Source: Arthonia radiata (taxonomy: Eukaryota; Ascomycota; Arthoniomycetes; Arthoniales; Arthoniaceae). Taken from it: a DNA stretch of 64,000 nucleotides. The notes beneath the pieces are model-generated. The model saw nothing but the letters and a program-made list of their open reading frames with translations, did not search any database and was not told the DNA's origin. Location of the stretch: NCBI GenBank assembly GCA_002989075.1, contig PSQN01000003.1, positions 2,546,340-2,610,339 on the forward strand. The letters are read 5' to 3'. Position numbers and translations under genes: made by a program. Positions 51,209 through 61,892 of this stretch are shown piece after piece (the stretch's first letter is position 1; each line of letters starts with the position of its first letter).

Positions 51209-52857
51209 CTAAGCAGCACGATGCAGCAGCGTAAACGACAGCCGCTTGAACGTGAAAGCGTCTTTGCCATCCCACTCCGTCTCTTCAATCCCCACCTTCT
51301 CATCTCCAACCTGATTGACCACATCAGCGCTCTCGCCCGTGACCGTAAATACCTTTACCTTCCCTTCCCCCAGCCCTTCCAAATCCACCTCAAAATCCTC
51401 CGTATCAGACATATTCGTCACCGCCACCGCCAGACCCTCCCCCGACACCGCCGCACTCACATCCAACAGCGCAATCTCCCTCGTCGACGCCAGCCACGCC
51501 GGCTCCGTCACCCCTGTGTACGCAGGACACCACGTATGCGTCCTGACCGTCTGCCCACGCATATACTTACAAAACAACAACAAAGGCCACCACGTCGTCT
51601 GCTTCAGGATCCCATCTTTCGTCGTCATCAACGGCGAAATGACATTCACGCTCTGCGCCAGGTTCGCCATGCCGACATTTTTCGCTTGTCTTACAAAAAC
51701 CCCCAGCCACACCGCCACGGCCAGCGCATCACTCAGCGTATACCGCTCCTCCGCGCCCTTGTCGCCGGGCGCGCGCACCGGGTCCCAGACGTTCCACTCG
51801 TCGAAGCAGATCGTCGGCTTTTTCGCGACACCCCGCTCGATGCGCGCGAGGTCGATGAGCGCGGTCGTCATTTCGATGGCGCGCTCGGCGGACAGCGGGG
51901 CGGTGACGTTGGGTATGTGGCTGGACGCGGCGGTGTAGATGTGGATGCTGTGCATGTCGATGGCGTGGACGGCTTCGTGCAGGACGTGGTGGTCCCAGGA
52001 GGAGTAGCCGGTCTCGCCGCAGAGGACGAGGGTGATGGTTGGGTCGAGGAGTTTGAGGGCTTTGGCCCATTGGACTGCTTTCTTTTTACTGTCAGTCAAT
52101 CTGTTGAAGTGTGTGTGGAGGAAAGGGATACTGTTCGGGCAGCGTACTTTGGCGTAGTCATGGCTCGTGGCCTGCTCGACCTGCCACGGGCCCCAGAGCT
52201 CGTTGCCGAGCGCCCAGTACTTGACGTTATAGGGCTGTTCGCGGCCGTTCTTGCGACGGAGATTGGCGTAGTAGGTGTTGCTTTTGGAGTTGCAGTATTC
52301 GAGCCAGTGCAGCGCCTCGTCGAGGGTACCGGTGCCCATGTTTAGGCAGAGATACGGTTTCGCGCCGACTTCGCTGCACCATGTCATGAACTCGTCTGTG
52401 CCGAACGCGTTGGATTCTTCGCCCAGCCAGGCGAGCTCTGGCCGGCGCGGTCGCTCAGCTTTGGGGCCAACGCCGTCTTTCCAGTGGTAGGTCGCGCAGA
52501 CTGTGAAGGTTCAGCATCGCTGTACGGCTGCTTGCGCTTGTCCATAGGCAATCATCTCACAGTTGCCGCCGGGATAGCGTATTACTGGCACTTCCAGCTC
52601 TTGCAATGCTTGTTTGACGTCTTTTCGGTGTCCCTTGTCATCTGACAACGCATTGCCAGGGTCGTATATGCCGCCATAGATGCAGCGACCCATGTCTGAG
52701 ATGTTGTCAGCACGCCCTGACCATGTTCTTTCGTGGCAGCGTTCTTACGCTCGACGAAGCCTCCATAAATATTGCGGTTGATATCTGCTATCTTGGCTTG
52801 CGGATCGACTGTGATCTTGCATTTCGAGCCCCTGGAAACACTGGTGAACGATGACAT
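51209..52857 (-). CDS. GH51 alpha-L-arabinofuranosidase, intracellular type
   Basis: Four exons (52749-52857, 52561-52695, 52148-52500, 51209-52081) encode 489 aa. The N-terminus KITVDPQAKIADINRNIYGGFVEHMGRCIYGGIYDP and VPVIRYPGGNF are GH51 hallmarks. The acid/base Glu182 is in ALGNELWGPW and the nucleophile Glu294 in CFDEWNVWD. There is no signal peptide, and the size matches the roughly 500-residue intracellular (bacterial-type) GH51 group rather than the longer secreted fungal enzymes. It removes arabinofuranosyl units from arabino-oligosaccharides. Intron 3 (52082-52147) is 66 nt, in frame and stop-free. The next gene on the same strand is a sugar transporter, which suggests uptake followed by internal hydrolysis. 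Confidence 0.95.
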
Positions 52858-53376
52858 AGTCAGAAATCGTAATGAAGAAAATTGTCGACATCTACGGCAG
52901 GCTGAGGTTTAGGACGAGCGTGTGAAGTGACCTCCACGAAGTTCGGATCATGGTTCAGCCGGCTTGGGCTTGTGGAGCGAAGGCGTGTGGAGTACAACAG
53001 CCATGCGTGCCATGGTAACTCGTAGAGCATGGTATCTCATGGTCTGAGATGACAGTCTGGCACGGAGGAGTTTCCTCCCTCACGCGCATCATTTCTCCGG
53101 CCGGTGAAGATCTTTGAGCGTTTCAGAGTCAGATTACCGCACTTGTAAGGCGACGCGCGCCGCGGAAGCTCTTCTGAAAGCTGCAGGCGCAGAAGGATTG
53201 TAGATCCTCCCACCGAGAGCTGTCAATCAGGTCGTGGAGAGGGTTGTGGAGACAGGTGCGGAGGTCACTTCGGCGCCACGAGCTCGGCACTTGTCAGCAA
53301 TGCGAGAACGACAACATCTGGCAGAATGATTTTAGTTTGTAATTACATCTAGAGCTTCTATCAACTAACAACAGCA
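52858..53376. promoter_or_regulatory. Upstream region of the GH51 gene
   Basis: 519 bp between the transporter stop and the GH51 start. It should contain the GH51 promoter. CCGGCCGG lies at 53097-53104. I see no clear carbon-catabolite or arabinose-regulator motif that I could defend. Confidence 0.4.
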
Positions 53377-55334
53377 TCAGTACTTCGCATGCTCTACATG
53401 CTCCATTGCACCCTTGCTATCATATGCGGTAGGAGGCGCCTCGTCATCGACTACCGCTAGGACCTCCCTTGGTCTCTTCCAGAAACCACAGAATACAGGT
53501 GCCTCCTGGAAGAGTTGCGCCATCTGCTCGAGAGGCACTTTCTTCGTCTCAGGCAGGAATGCCCAGAAGAAAACGGCGTTGGTGAAGTTGCAGATGGCGA
53601 ATAGGATGTAGTAGCGCCAGCCCACGCTCTCGAGCGCAATGGGCGTGACTTGTCCGATCATCGTGTTGAATGCGAAGGATGTCATGGTTGCAATGGCGAC
53701 ACCGGCTGCGCGAGTGCTGAAGTCGAAGACTTCAGCGGGAATGATGAAGCTGTGCTGCTGTGTTAGCTGCCTGCCGCTATGCACGCGTCTTGTTGCATAA
53801 CTTACCTCAACGGTCCGCAAGTCGCTGAGAAGAAGAGATTGTAAATCCACACCATAGCCACGAAGCCCCAGCTATAGATGTGTTAGTATTACCCACATCA
53901 AGATGCGTGTGTTGAAATACTTACTGGGCTCCGTTGTTGGTGCTCGTAGGTGGATAGTTGGCGAGCAGTGCCGTTGCAACGATGTAAGTCACTGTTTTTC
54001 TCATCAGCCCTACGAAACAGCTCCCAGTCTCAGTAGCCTTTGCCAAACTCACGCATGTTTCCCAAGTTGCCAATGATCAGTGGAAGACGCCGACCAAAGT
54101 GATCAATGAATAGCACACACGAAGTCTGCGCTGCTAGAGCGATGATGTTCGTAATGCCCTGATACTTCAACGTGTCGGCGCCCTTGATACCAATCTGCGC
54201 GTAGATGTCGACGGAAAAGTACTGGATGGCAGACACGCCAGTCATTTGAACTGAAGCCTGCAGCGCCATGCACAGTACCAGGCGGCGGAAGTTGGTCCTG
54301 TTGGAGAAGAGCTCTTTGAGCGATTTGCTTAGAGAGGCTTCCTTTGCGACGGTGTTTTGCACCTGCGCGTACTCGGCTTGCACGTATGTGTCGTCGGCGT
54401 TGCCGTGCGCGTGCAGGTTCGCGAGCGTTCGTAGACCATCCTCGGCTTTGCCACGTCCAATAAGCCAGCGCGGACTTTCTGGGAAGAGCTGCATGTATCG
54501 TCAGCTAAAAGGGCTGGGTGTGCTTTCAACGCTAGTCATACCAAGATTAGAGCCGCAAGGAAGACAGCTGGAATCATCTGAATGCCCAATGGCATCCTCC
54601 ACTGGGCAGAATTGAGTCCGCTAATGCCAACAAACGCGCCGTAGGTGATCCAAGCAGCAGTCAGCGCGCCGACGCCGATCATGAATTGTTGTAATGCCGT
54701 GACACGGCCACGGATATTGGGATGCGCCAATTCAGCCTCGTAGACGGGAACGATCATGACCAGTATCCCCACGCCCAGGCCTGTCTTGGGGTCAGCGAGC
54801 CAGGCTCGTCATGAACACCTGGGAGCACATACCGCCGATGAACCGGCCAGCCATCAACATGCCCATGCTTCTTGCCCCGGTTTGCAGACCACCTCCAAGC
54901 AAGAAGACTACAGCGCCAATCACGATGGTAATGCGTCTACCGAGCCAATCGCTGCGACTACATTAGATTCGAATCCGTGATGCAGAGACGACGAGCTCAC
55001 CCGAAGGGCCCGCCGAAAGCTGCGCCGAAGAACGCGCCGCCCGTGAACAGCGCGACCACGGCTCCGGTCACTGAAGAGGATGGGTTGTTGAACGTGAGCT
55101 TGAAGTTATCTGTAGATATGTATGAGCGTCGTGTCTTTGCGCAAGATGTGTCGGTGCATCGTACCGCAAGATATGACACCCGCAATAACACCCAAGTCAT
55201 CTTTAATGAAGTCAGCTCATGTCCACTTGCTTTGCCATTGTGCTGGAGGCTCTGCTCTTACATCCATAAAGCCAGGCGCCAAGCGACGCGAAGATTGATA
55301 CCAAGAACTGGTACAATCTCGGAGAGAACGCCAT
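53377..55334 (-). CDS. MFS sugar transporter
   Basis: Nine exons (55262-55334, 55165-55200, 55001-55109, 54833-54951, 54542-54780, 54053-54488, 53925-53991, 53806-53871, 53377-53749) add to 505 aa with all phases consistent. Start MAFSPRLYQFLVSIFASLG leads to WLYGYDLGVIAGV (TM1 sugar-porter signature). GDWLGRR, VPVYEAELAHPNIRGR, FPESPRWLI, FIDHFGRRLPL, the GPLSFIIPAEVF segment with DFSTRAAG, and the C-terminal FLPETKKVPLEQM are the standard sugar-porter motifs. Twelve membrane helices are expected at the plasma membrane. Substrate cannot be read from sequence, but the adjacent intracellular GH51 gene suggests a pentose, disaccharide or arabino-oligosaccharide. Confidence 0.94.
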
Positions 55335-55920
55335 CGCGACAGAAGCTCAGGGTTAGACACGTGAAATCGTTGAACGGGCATCTTCGCTCTCGAGGGATTT
55401 GCCATATATACATACGACCAGGGAGCTAACCCCGGCACTCCGCACACCCCACGCGTTTTGATTTTGTGGAGAGGTCGGCAGTCACGATGCTGGTTCGAGA
55501 GCATGACTCGTGTGCCTTAGCAATCTCCACGTCGATCCAGACCCTGATATGCACGTCGTCAATCTTCCATGAGCCTCATCCGCTCTTCTGGAAGGAGTAG
55601 TGACTTCCGCGTCCGCTCCGGTTGAGCAGCTACACAGCAGCGCTTCTACCCCTGCAATACACGCCTGAAAGCTGAATGGCTGGCGCAGTGGAAAGCAAGC
55701 GATATTGCACCCTCATCTGTTGTGCGCATGCGCTGTGTTGCTGGTCAATTGAACCGTCGCAATAGCAGGACTGTCGCGGCATCTTTCAAAGACATGTATG
55801 CTTCATTCGGCGTCAATTCCGTTCACAAATCGCTTGCGCTACATACATTCACCATCGATAGACCTACACATGTGAGCAGGCTGCTGCTCAGTCATCGCCT
55901 TGTAATGCCTCAGCTCTGCC
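55335..55920. other. Upstream region of the transporter and 3' end of the JmjC-like gene
   Basis: 586 bp. A TATATATG stretch at about 55405 lies 70 bp before the chosen transporter ATG. An earlier ATG at 55405 opens a different frame that does not lead into the transporter. No further gene is seen. Confidence 0.4.
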
Positions 55921-58139
55921 TTACGCCTTCTTCTTGCCGCGCTGCTTGCGCTTCCCCTCCGCTTCCAAGAACATAATATGCTGAGAGAGGAAGTGTTCGA
56001 GATCCAGCGTTGCCTCTGTGTGATGCGGACATTCCTCGCTCTTCCGTGGTAGAGACTTTTCGAACGCGCTGCGCTGTTTGAGTCGCTTTCGAATCTCGCG
56101 ACAGATGGTGGTGAGCTATACGTAAATGTCAGCATAGTCGAGCAAACTCGGGGCGTCCACTACAGCCCGGAACTGTCTGGGTTTGCATTGCGCCGGAGTA
56201 TGTGCTTGCACCAGAGCCCTGAGAAGCCTGTTTCCAGACTGTGTGGCTGCTGTTGACTTACCCTCTTAATGTCAATTGTTCCGTCGTCACGTGCTCTTCT
56301 CAGAGCCTCCTCGACTTTGAACCTACAAGTAGAGAATCAGCAAATTAACAGCGTTTACATGCATGGGTGCTGGGTCTGGTAGTCAATCTTCTAGGGTGGC
56401 GCCGGCGTATTTTTTGTATGACCCAGCTGCTCAAACAGCAAGGTTCAATTGGTGATGGCTCTTGAACTTACCATCCCTTGATTGTCTCCTCCAGTGCCTC
56501 TTGCGAACCGACGAAAAGGCCAGTCTCCAGCGTATCGCTGTAGTAGGTCTCGATAGCTGCAAGCGAATCGAAGGTGTGGCCATCGTACATCTGTGCAAAA
56601 GCTTGGTCGACTTCCACGTCATCAAGAATACACTGTGCTGCCACGGTTGAGCAGCTTGGCTCGTAGAAGGTGCGGCCGACCAGTACTCCGGGCTGAATCG
56701 CGATGGTGGCGTGAATCCATCCGGGCGGTAGATAGACCGCATCTTGACTGGTGAGAAGCGCGGCCAGGCCCCCTTCGAACCCGCTCCAGTCATTCTTGTC
56801 CTCTACCACGGACAATCTGACCCGCTTCAGGTTCTCCTGGTTTGCTTCCGTAGGCGGCCAGAAAAACCAGACCTAGAGCTCGAGACGTTAGCGTACCGCC
56901 AGACTCATCTATTGAATGTAGAAACCATGTTTTGAGGGACTGAAGCGACTTGACTCCACATACCTTCGCACACTTGCCCACTGTGAACGAGATCCCGCTG
57001 GTGCCGTGATCGTCGTGTGGTGGAACGCAAGTGTCTTTGAGTGCCATACTAGCCTAGAGAGACGTTAGCAGATGTACAGCAGCCGCGCCTGTAATAAGTA
57101 GTTCAGGAACCGCAGCGCTCAGATTGGCGCCGGGAGAGCGGGCGTTTACAGCATCGTGAAAGGTTGTTTGATGCACTGCGTAGCTGCTCTAATGAAACTT
57201 ACCGCTGGCATGTGGTCGGTTAGCTCGGCACGCTCAATACCAAGGATGTGATCGGGAACAATGAAGTTTTGGTGGAAAGCGGGATCCATCAAGTTGATGT
57301 TGAGGATAAACATGGAATTCTGCTCTTCGGCGGAATCGTCTTCAAGGTGGTGAGTTTGGGCGTGCATCCGAGCCATAAACGTAGCAGCGTCATGGGTTTC
57401 ACCGTGCCCATCAATAGCCTTCGCCAGGCCCTTGGCGGAGAAGCAAGCTTTGAAGACGGTCTCGCAGATGGCCGTTGTGCTAGGATCCGGCTTATTCTTC
57501 CAGCATGAACTCAAGGGCAAAACTTGAGGCGAGCCGTAGGGTGTGGTGTCTTGAGTGGTTGAGAAGCATCTGAGGGACTCGAATTCAGAGCCTTCCACGG
57601 AGCTCAGTACTGCTTGAACAACTGCTGATTTTGACGACCGGAGCGCTTGGAGAGCTTCTTTGACGTCTGCATGTGCTGGAGACTCTTGCTTACGCCGCTT
57701 TGCTTCAGGTGCCGCCAAGGTGCCTTGCCACTTTTCGGGACGTTTGAGGTCTCGAAAGTACATTTTGACACGCCATTGAGCAAGTTTGAGAGCTTTTTCC
57801 TCCGAAATGGAGAGCAAAGAGCCCCGAATAGCCGTAGCTGCCTGTTCAACAAGCTTGTCTTCAGACAACGCCGGCGAACCGGCTCCAGACTTGCCATGCT
57901 GCTTCAATACCTTAGTACAGGCGCCGGCTGCAACTTTATAGTCCTCTATAATACTCGTCAGTCCACTGCGGAATAATGGAGCAGCAGCCGCAGCCTCATC
58001 CTACAGGACTTGGGAGGCTGTTTTGCGGATAGCGCCAGCATCTTGGAGCGGAATACGAACCTTTAGTGATGCCACAGTCCTTGACTACTTGCTCTACTTT
58101 GTCATTCAACAGAAACGCGTCTACCTTCTTGGCTGCCAT
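55921..58139 (-). CDS. JmjC/cupin-like protein
   Basis: Six exons (58061-58139, 57203-57945, 56964-57053, 56472-56872, 56262-56322, 55921-56115) give 522 aa with consistent phases; the acceptor at 57946 is the least certain. Residues 1-270 are helical (LAQWRVKMYFRDLKRPEKW) and then FIVPDHILGIERAEL. The cupin core shows CVPPHDDHGTSGISF (His287, Asp289 as an HxD pair), KVWFFWPPT, and AVYLPPGWIHATIAIQPGVLVGRTFY with His358 as the third iron ligand. This fits a JmjC-type 2-oxoglutarate/Fe(II) hydroxylase fold of a kind often found in fungi. No histone-reader domain is present, so the substrate is unknown. The C-terminus is basic (RKQRGKKKA). Confidence 0.78.
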
Positions 58140-58332
58140 TCTGAGGTTGAGAGAGCAGCAGCAAGAGGGTGAGTGTGCTGGAGTGTTCTGCATTTAAACA
58201 ACATGACGCGTCTGTTTCGCTGCAAATTAGAGGGGTTCCCAAAGTGAGAGGTGGGGGATTGGTTGCTGGGGTGATTGTTGTTTGGGCCTCACTTCTCACC
58301 TTTGAGTCCCACTTCTCTAATCCCACAGATAT

Positions 58333-58440
58333 GCCAAGATCCCACAGATTTTGCCATTTTCAAAATCCCACAGATGTCAAGATCCCACAGATTTTGCCAT
58401 TTTCAAAATCCCACAGATGCCAAGATCCCACAGATTTCGA
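58333..58440. repeat. 43-bp minisatellite upstream of the JmjC-like gene
   Basis: Unit 1 (58333-58375) and unit 2 (58376-58418) differ at one base, and a third, partial unit starts at 58419. Each unit holds two copies of ATCCCACAGAT, so that 11-mer recurs six times between 58320 and 58440. It lies 190-300 bp upstream of the JmjC-like start. Near-identity of the units shows a recent expansion. Confidence 0.85.
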
Positions 58441-58552
58441 AATCTTCATCTTTCATAAGGAAACGGCGGTGACTATGTAAAGAAGGCTTTACTCACAAGA
58501 CAGCAGCACCGCTGGACCTGTTCCATGCATTCTCTACTGAATGCAGTGCTGA

Positions 58553-58606
58553 TACGCTCTGGTAGGTCTGAATGTACGCTCTGGTAGGTACCCGAATGTA
58601 CGCTTA
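58553..58606. repeat. About 22-bp tandem repeat at the end of the coiled-coil gene
   Basis: TACGCTCTGGTAGGTCTGAATG (58553-58574) is followed by a near copy (58575-58598) and a short third start at 58599 that reaches into the stop codon of the leftward coiled-coil gene. A second tandem array within 120 bp of the 43-bp minisatellite. Confidence 0.65.
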
Positions 58607-59656
58607 TCTGCTGTCCTCCATCGCGGATGCTGGCTTCCCCGGTGATGCCATCGTCGAAGGTTGACCCACGCGTCCACGCATCTCCTCCCCGTCTCCAAGG
58701 TCCTTGAGCTGTTTCTCAAGCTGCTTTACCTTCGCAATTAGTTCCTCGTTCTCCGTCTTCGCACTGCCCAGCGACTCGCGGGCTGCCAATGCTTCCTCCG
58801 CGCGGGTAGAGTGTAGCTGCTGACTTGATCTACGCTCTGCGGCGACGGACGTCGGGGGCTGAGAGGTGGGGGCCGGTGAAGGCTGTCCAGATCGCATGGA
58901 GCCTCGACGGCTACGGGATGCAGTGTGCGAGTGGAGAAGCGGCGCCGCATTTGGATCCGGGATACCGGCAGCATCCCTAGCTCTCTCCATAGAAGCTTGG
59001 CTAGCCATACCACTAGGAGAAAAAATTGGTGGGGCCACACTCGATGTGAATGACTGCGTACGTGAAGAGTTCGATACAGAGCTCGAGGAGGAGCGGTGCT
59101 GCCTATTAGCTGTTGGGATTCGAGGTGACGAAACTGGATGGAGGGGGTCAAGCGACATTTGACTCGCAAGGTGGTTAGTAGAGTGAGATGATGTTGCATT
59201 CGGGAGATTCTCTGCTGCGCTAGAGAGAGAATGCTGCGCTGGATGGACCGCAGAGTTGGGGGCTTGCGATGGGGTCTGCGAGTGGGCAGATGAAGCGGAA
59301 TTATTCGAGGCAACCGACGAAGAGTGAGCCCGCAGATTCTGAAGCTCTCTACTGAGGCGGTTGACCTATTGTATATCAGTGCACGTCTCGTAGCTCACGT
59401 TGCGTACTCGACATACGATGCCCTCTTGTTCCCTCTCCAGCTCAGAGTGAAGCTCAGCGGGCGTCATCGGCCGACTATGCCTTTGCGGCATGGTTGGGAA
59501 CTGCTCAGAGCCTGATGAGAGTTGCAAGCTGTGTCGTCGGGAAGCTGAAGGTGACTGATGAACCCTAGTTGACGAGTTTCGTTGTTGCAAGGAAGGGCGA
59601 TGACTGCGGTCGCTAGAGCGCGGCGATGCCGGATTCGATTGATTTGGAAGACTCAT
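58604..59656 (-). CDS. Ser/Pro-rich coiled-coil protein, fungal unknown
   Basis: Exons 59417-59656 and 58604-59365 (intron 59366-59416, GTATGT...CAATAG) encode 333 aa. The N-terminal 60 residues are Ser/Arg-rich (SLPNQSNPASPRSS). A helix MTPAELHSELEREQEGIVNRLSRELQNLR spans the splice, so the junction is well supported. A long Ser/Ala/Gln low-complexity region follows, then a second coiled coil near the C-terminus (RAEEALAARESLGSAKTENEELIAKVKQLEKQL). No enzyme motif. Many SP and RS sites suggest phosphorylation. It might act as a cytoskeletal or septation adaptor, which is a guess from layout only. Confidence 0.78.
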
Positions 59657-60015
59657 AATGTGGACGGTTGCTGTGACGAAGTGATTATTGCAGGTCACTG
59701 TGGCCTAATTCCCAACGAAGAAGATTGACTCTGAGCAAAGGCTTGTGACGGCTTAGCTTTCTCAGTGCACACAAACAGACAGCAAAAACAAGTGACCACC
59801 CATTTATGAACTAGACAGTCAGAAAGAGGGGGCAAGTTGCTCTCTGTATCACGAGATGAACATAGATGAAGTGTGGCAGACGCGTCAAGCTTGAAGTGAC
59901 GTGAGCTCGTAGGGCTGAGCTTTCATGTGACAGAGGCCAATGTCACATGTTAAAATATATTCGATGAAGAAGCCTTTTTGGCCAACTCAAATGAGAAATG
60001 AAACGCAATAACTTC
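59657..60015. other. Upstream region of the coiled-coil gene
   Basis: 359 bp, the more distal half AT-rich. It should hold the promoter of the leftward coiled-coil gene. No gene-like frame. Confidence 0.4.
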
Positions 60016-60264
60016 TCATTGCTTATGCTCGCTCAGCACTTCTTCAGCGTCAATCGTCCGCTTGCGCCGCCAGCAAACAGCTGTCACGCCTGACCACTCC
60101 AGCTCGACATGTTTAATCGCATTCGGCAGGGGCTCGTGGTGCTGTGCATGAGTGCAGTACAGCGTGCATTCCACCGATCGCTCGACCGCATAGTTCCATA
60201 GCTGGCTCGTCTCTTGGAAGCTAAGGATGCACAGCGAGCTCGTCTGCCTTTGTGCGACACCTGG
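60016..60264 (-). pseudogene. Coding-like exon or gene fragment of unknown family
   Basis: An open frame from 60264 to the TGA at 60016 translates to about 82 residues of ordinary protein character (VAQRQTSSLCILSFQETSQL, then YAVERSVECTLYCTH, then IKHVELEWSGVTAVCWRRKR). It begins directly after CTGTAG, a possible acceptor. A piece that looks like its continuation (ELLEALRSMQPVA, about 60262-60300) is in another frame just upstream. There is no room for a full gene before the BUB2 stop at 60334, so this is either the last exon of a gene overlapping BUB2 or a decayed remnant. I do not recognise the family. Confidence 0.4.
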
Positions 60265-60333
60265 CTACAGGTTGCATGCTTCTCAGGGCTTCGAGTAGCT
60301 CAGCAAGGTTGCCAAAAGCTACTCAATGCCGTT

Positions 60334-61568
60334 TCATAGGGCATGCGACACTATTTCGGCGTACAGATCGTCAGGAATCATGCTCAGGAAGCTGACAGCC
60401 ATGCTCTTGATGGCTTGGGCATTGAGACTGGGTAGCGAACGCAGTATCTCGTTCGGCCTTGAGAAACTTGTCAGTCACCAAGCGCATAGCGTTTCCCCCT
60501 CCCGCAGTGAACATACCTTGGACTTCGTAACAGCTCGTCGCGAATGAGCACCAACTGCGCCACAATGCAGACCAGATTCAGGTGCGCGCCATACGCCATG
60601 TAGAAATCCCAGAGACTCAACACCTCCGGCAACGGCGGCACAGATGCACAGCACGTCAACACAGGACCAAATGCCCAGATGGCAGCGCTCAGCCGGTGAT
60701 CGTGTAAATGTTGCGCCAGCTTTCGATCGACGACTTCCAGTATCCGATCGACGAGCTTTGTCCCCTTGTGTACGCCCTCCATGTTTCCACCTCTTACGTA
60801 GCCAGGTATTTGCGTCTTGATGAATGTATTGAATGCCGTGAACGCCTGCACCTCGCTTCTCGCAGCATAGCAAAATGGCGCTGCAAGTACGTTCATACCT
60901 TGCACGTAGCCCACTGTTGTCGCATCTTGCCCTCCGTGCGCGCTACTGCTCATGCCTGCGTCGCTCTGCCCATCCTGTATGACCAACCCTGCTCTTGCTG
61001 CCACTGGGCTTTCTCCACCGGACGGCCGAATCTGGTCGTGTATAGGCGCTGAAGACGAGGGCGGGCTTCCTGCAAAGCTCAGAGGCGGTCGCGAGCCGAT
61101 AGTCGGTGGGCTCATCCACCCGTTGACGTGTGCTTCGTGCGCATCATGCAGCATCCACGAGACGGCATTCAAGACGCGCGTCAAGCTGTTCTCGGTAACG
61201 CGTCTTCGAAACAGCGGGTCGCTTGTGAAGGTTCGGAAGGTATCGTCGCGGATCTTTGCATAGCTCGGTGAAGGGCCTTGCCGTACGAGGTCGAGGTAGC
61301 GGTCTGTGGGTGTGGGTGGTGCAGAGAGGAGAACGAGCCAGATGTATATGCGTAGGTCTGACATGCCATCAGGATTGCTAGGTATGCCATTGTTCAGGAT
61401 CGTATCGCGGAGTTTCTGCAGGCCTTTGGTGAGATTGCCGCGGGGGGGGCCCTGAGCCAAGGTGGTATGGAGGCCTGGCATGATTGATGCCGTCATCTTC
61501 AGCAAAGTCGTTGCAAAGCTTGAGGCGCGACGCAAAGAGGGTGCCTCAGAGTGGACAGCAGTGATCAT
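60334..61568 (-). CDS. BUB2: Mitotic exit checkpoint GAP Bub2/Cdc16 (TBC domain)
   Basis: Exons 60517-61568 and 60334-60457 (intron 60458-60516) give 391 aa. TBC-domain features are clear: LRIYIWLVLL, the Arg-finger motif IRDDTFRTF (IxxDxxR), the Gln-finger VGYVQGMNVLAAPF (YxQG), and LSLWDFYMAYG. The C-terminus PRPNEILRSLPSLNAQAIKSM and FLSMIPDDLY is Bub2-like. With Byr4/Bfa1 it forms the GAP for the Tem1/Spg1 GTPase that controls mitotic exit and septation at the spindle pole body. A Ser/Pro/Gly-rich insert of about 60 residues before the YVQGM motif is longer than in yeast. Met25 or Met30 are possible alternative starts. Confidence 0.88.
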
Positions 61569-61892
61569 TGATCAAAGGTGAGGTCCTGCAACGCGACCCA
61601 AGCCCTCGGGACTGCGCCAAAATAGAGGGTTCGGGCCGCCGTTTGCCGCGAGCCGAGGCGTCTGCTTTTAGGGCTTAAACGCCCCCAGGTTGACTCTGTA
61701 GTATGTCCAGCGCGAGACTGAGTCAACACAAGACGACTGCAGCAGGGGTAGGTATCCAAAATCGACAGGAGATGCATCGTATAGGTCATTATTATGTGCA
61801 CCAGCTTCTGTACAGTAGAGAGGCCGTTACTCCTTGACAGAAACCCACATTGACAATTTGTAGAAGAAATTCCTCGGGGGCACCGAACCCCC
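61569..61892. other. Intergenic region between BUB2 and the sulfate permease
   Basis: 324 bp: permease 3' UTR and BUB2 promoter. No gene or repeat is recognised. Confidence 0.4.

Noticed and set aside
54961-54985. GATTCGAATC resembling a tRNA T-arm
   Set aside because: It lies in an intron of the sugar transporter, and no acceptor, D or anticodon arm can be formed around it.
55335-55405. ATG 55405 as start of the sugar transporter
   Set aside because: That frame does not lead into the transmembrane sequence; ATG 55334 does so directly.
55680-55770. TGGCGCAGTGGAAAGC, tRNA-like start
   Set aside because: No matching 3' acceptor strand or T-loop within 90 bp.
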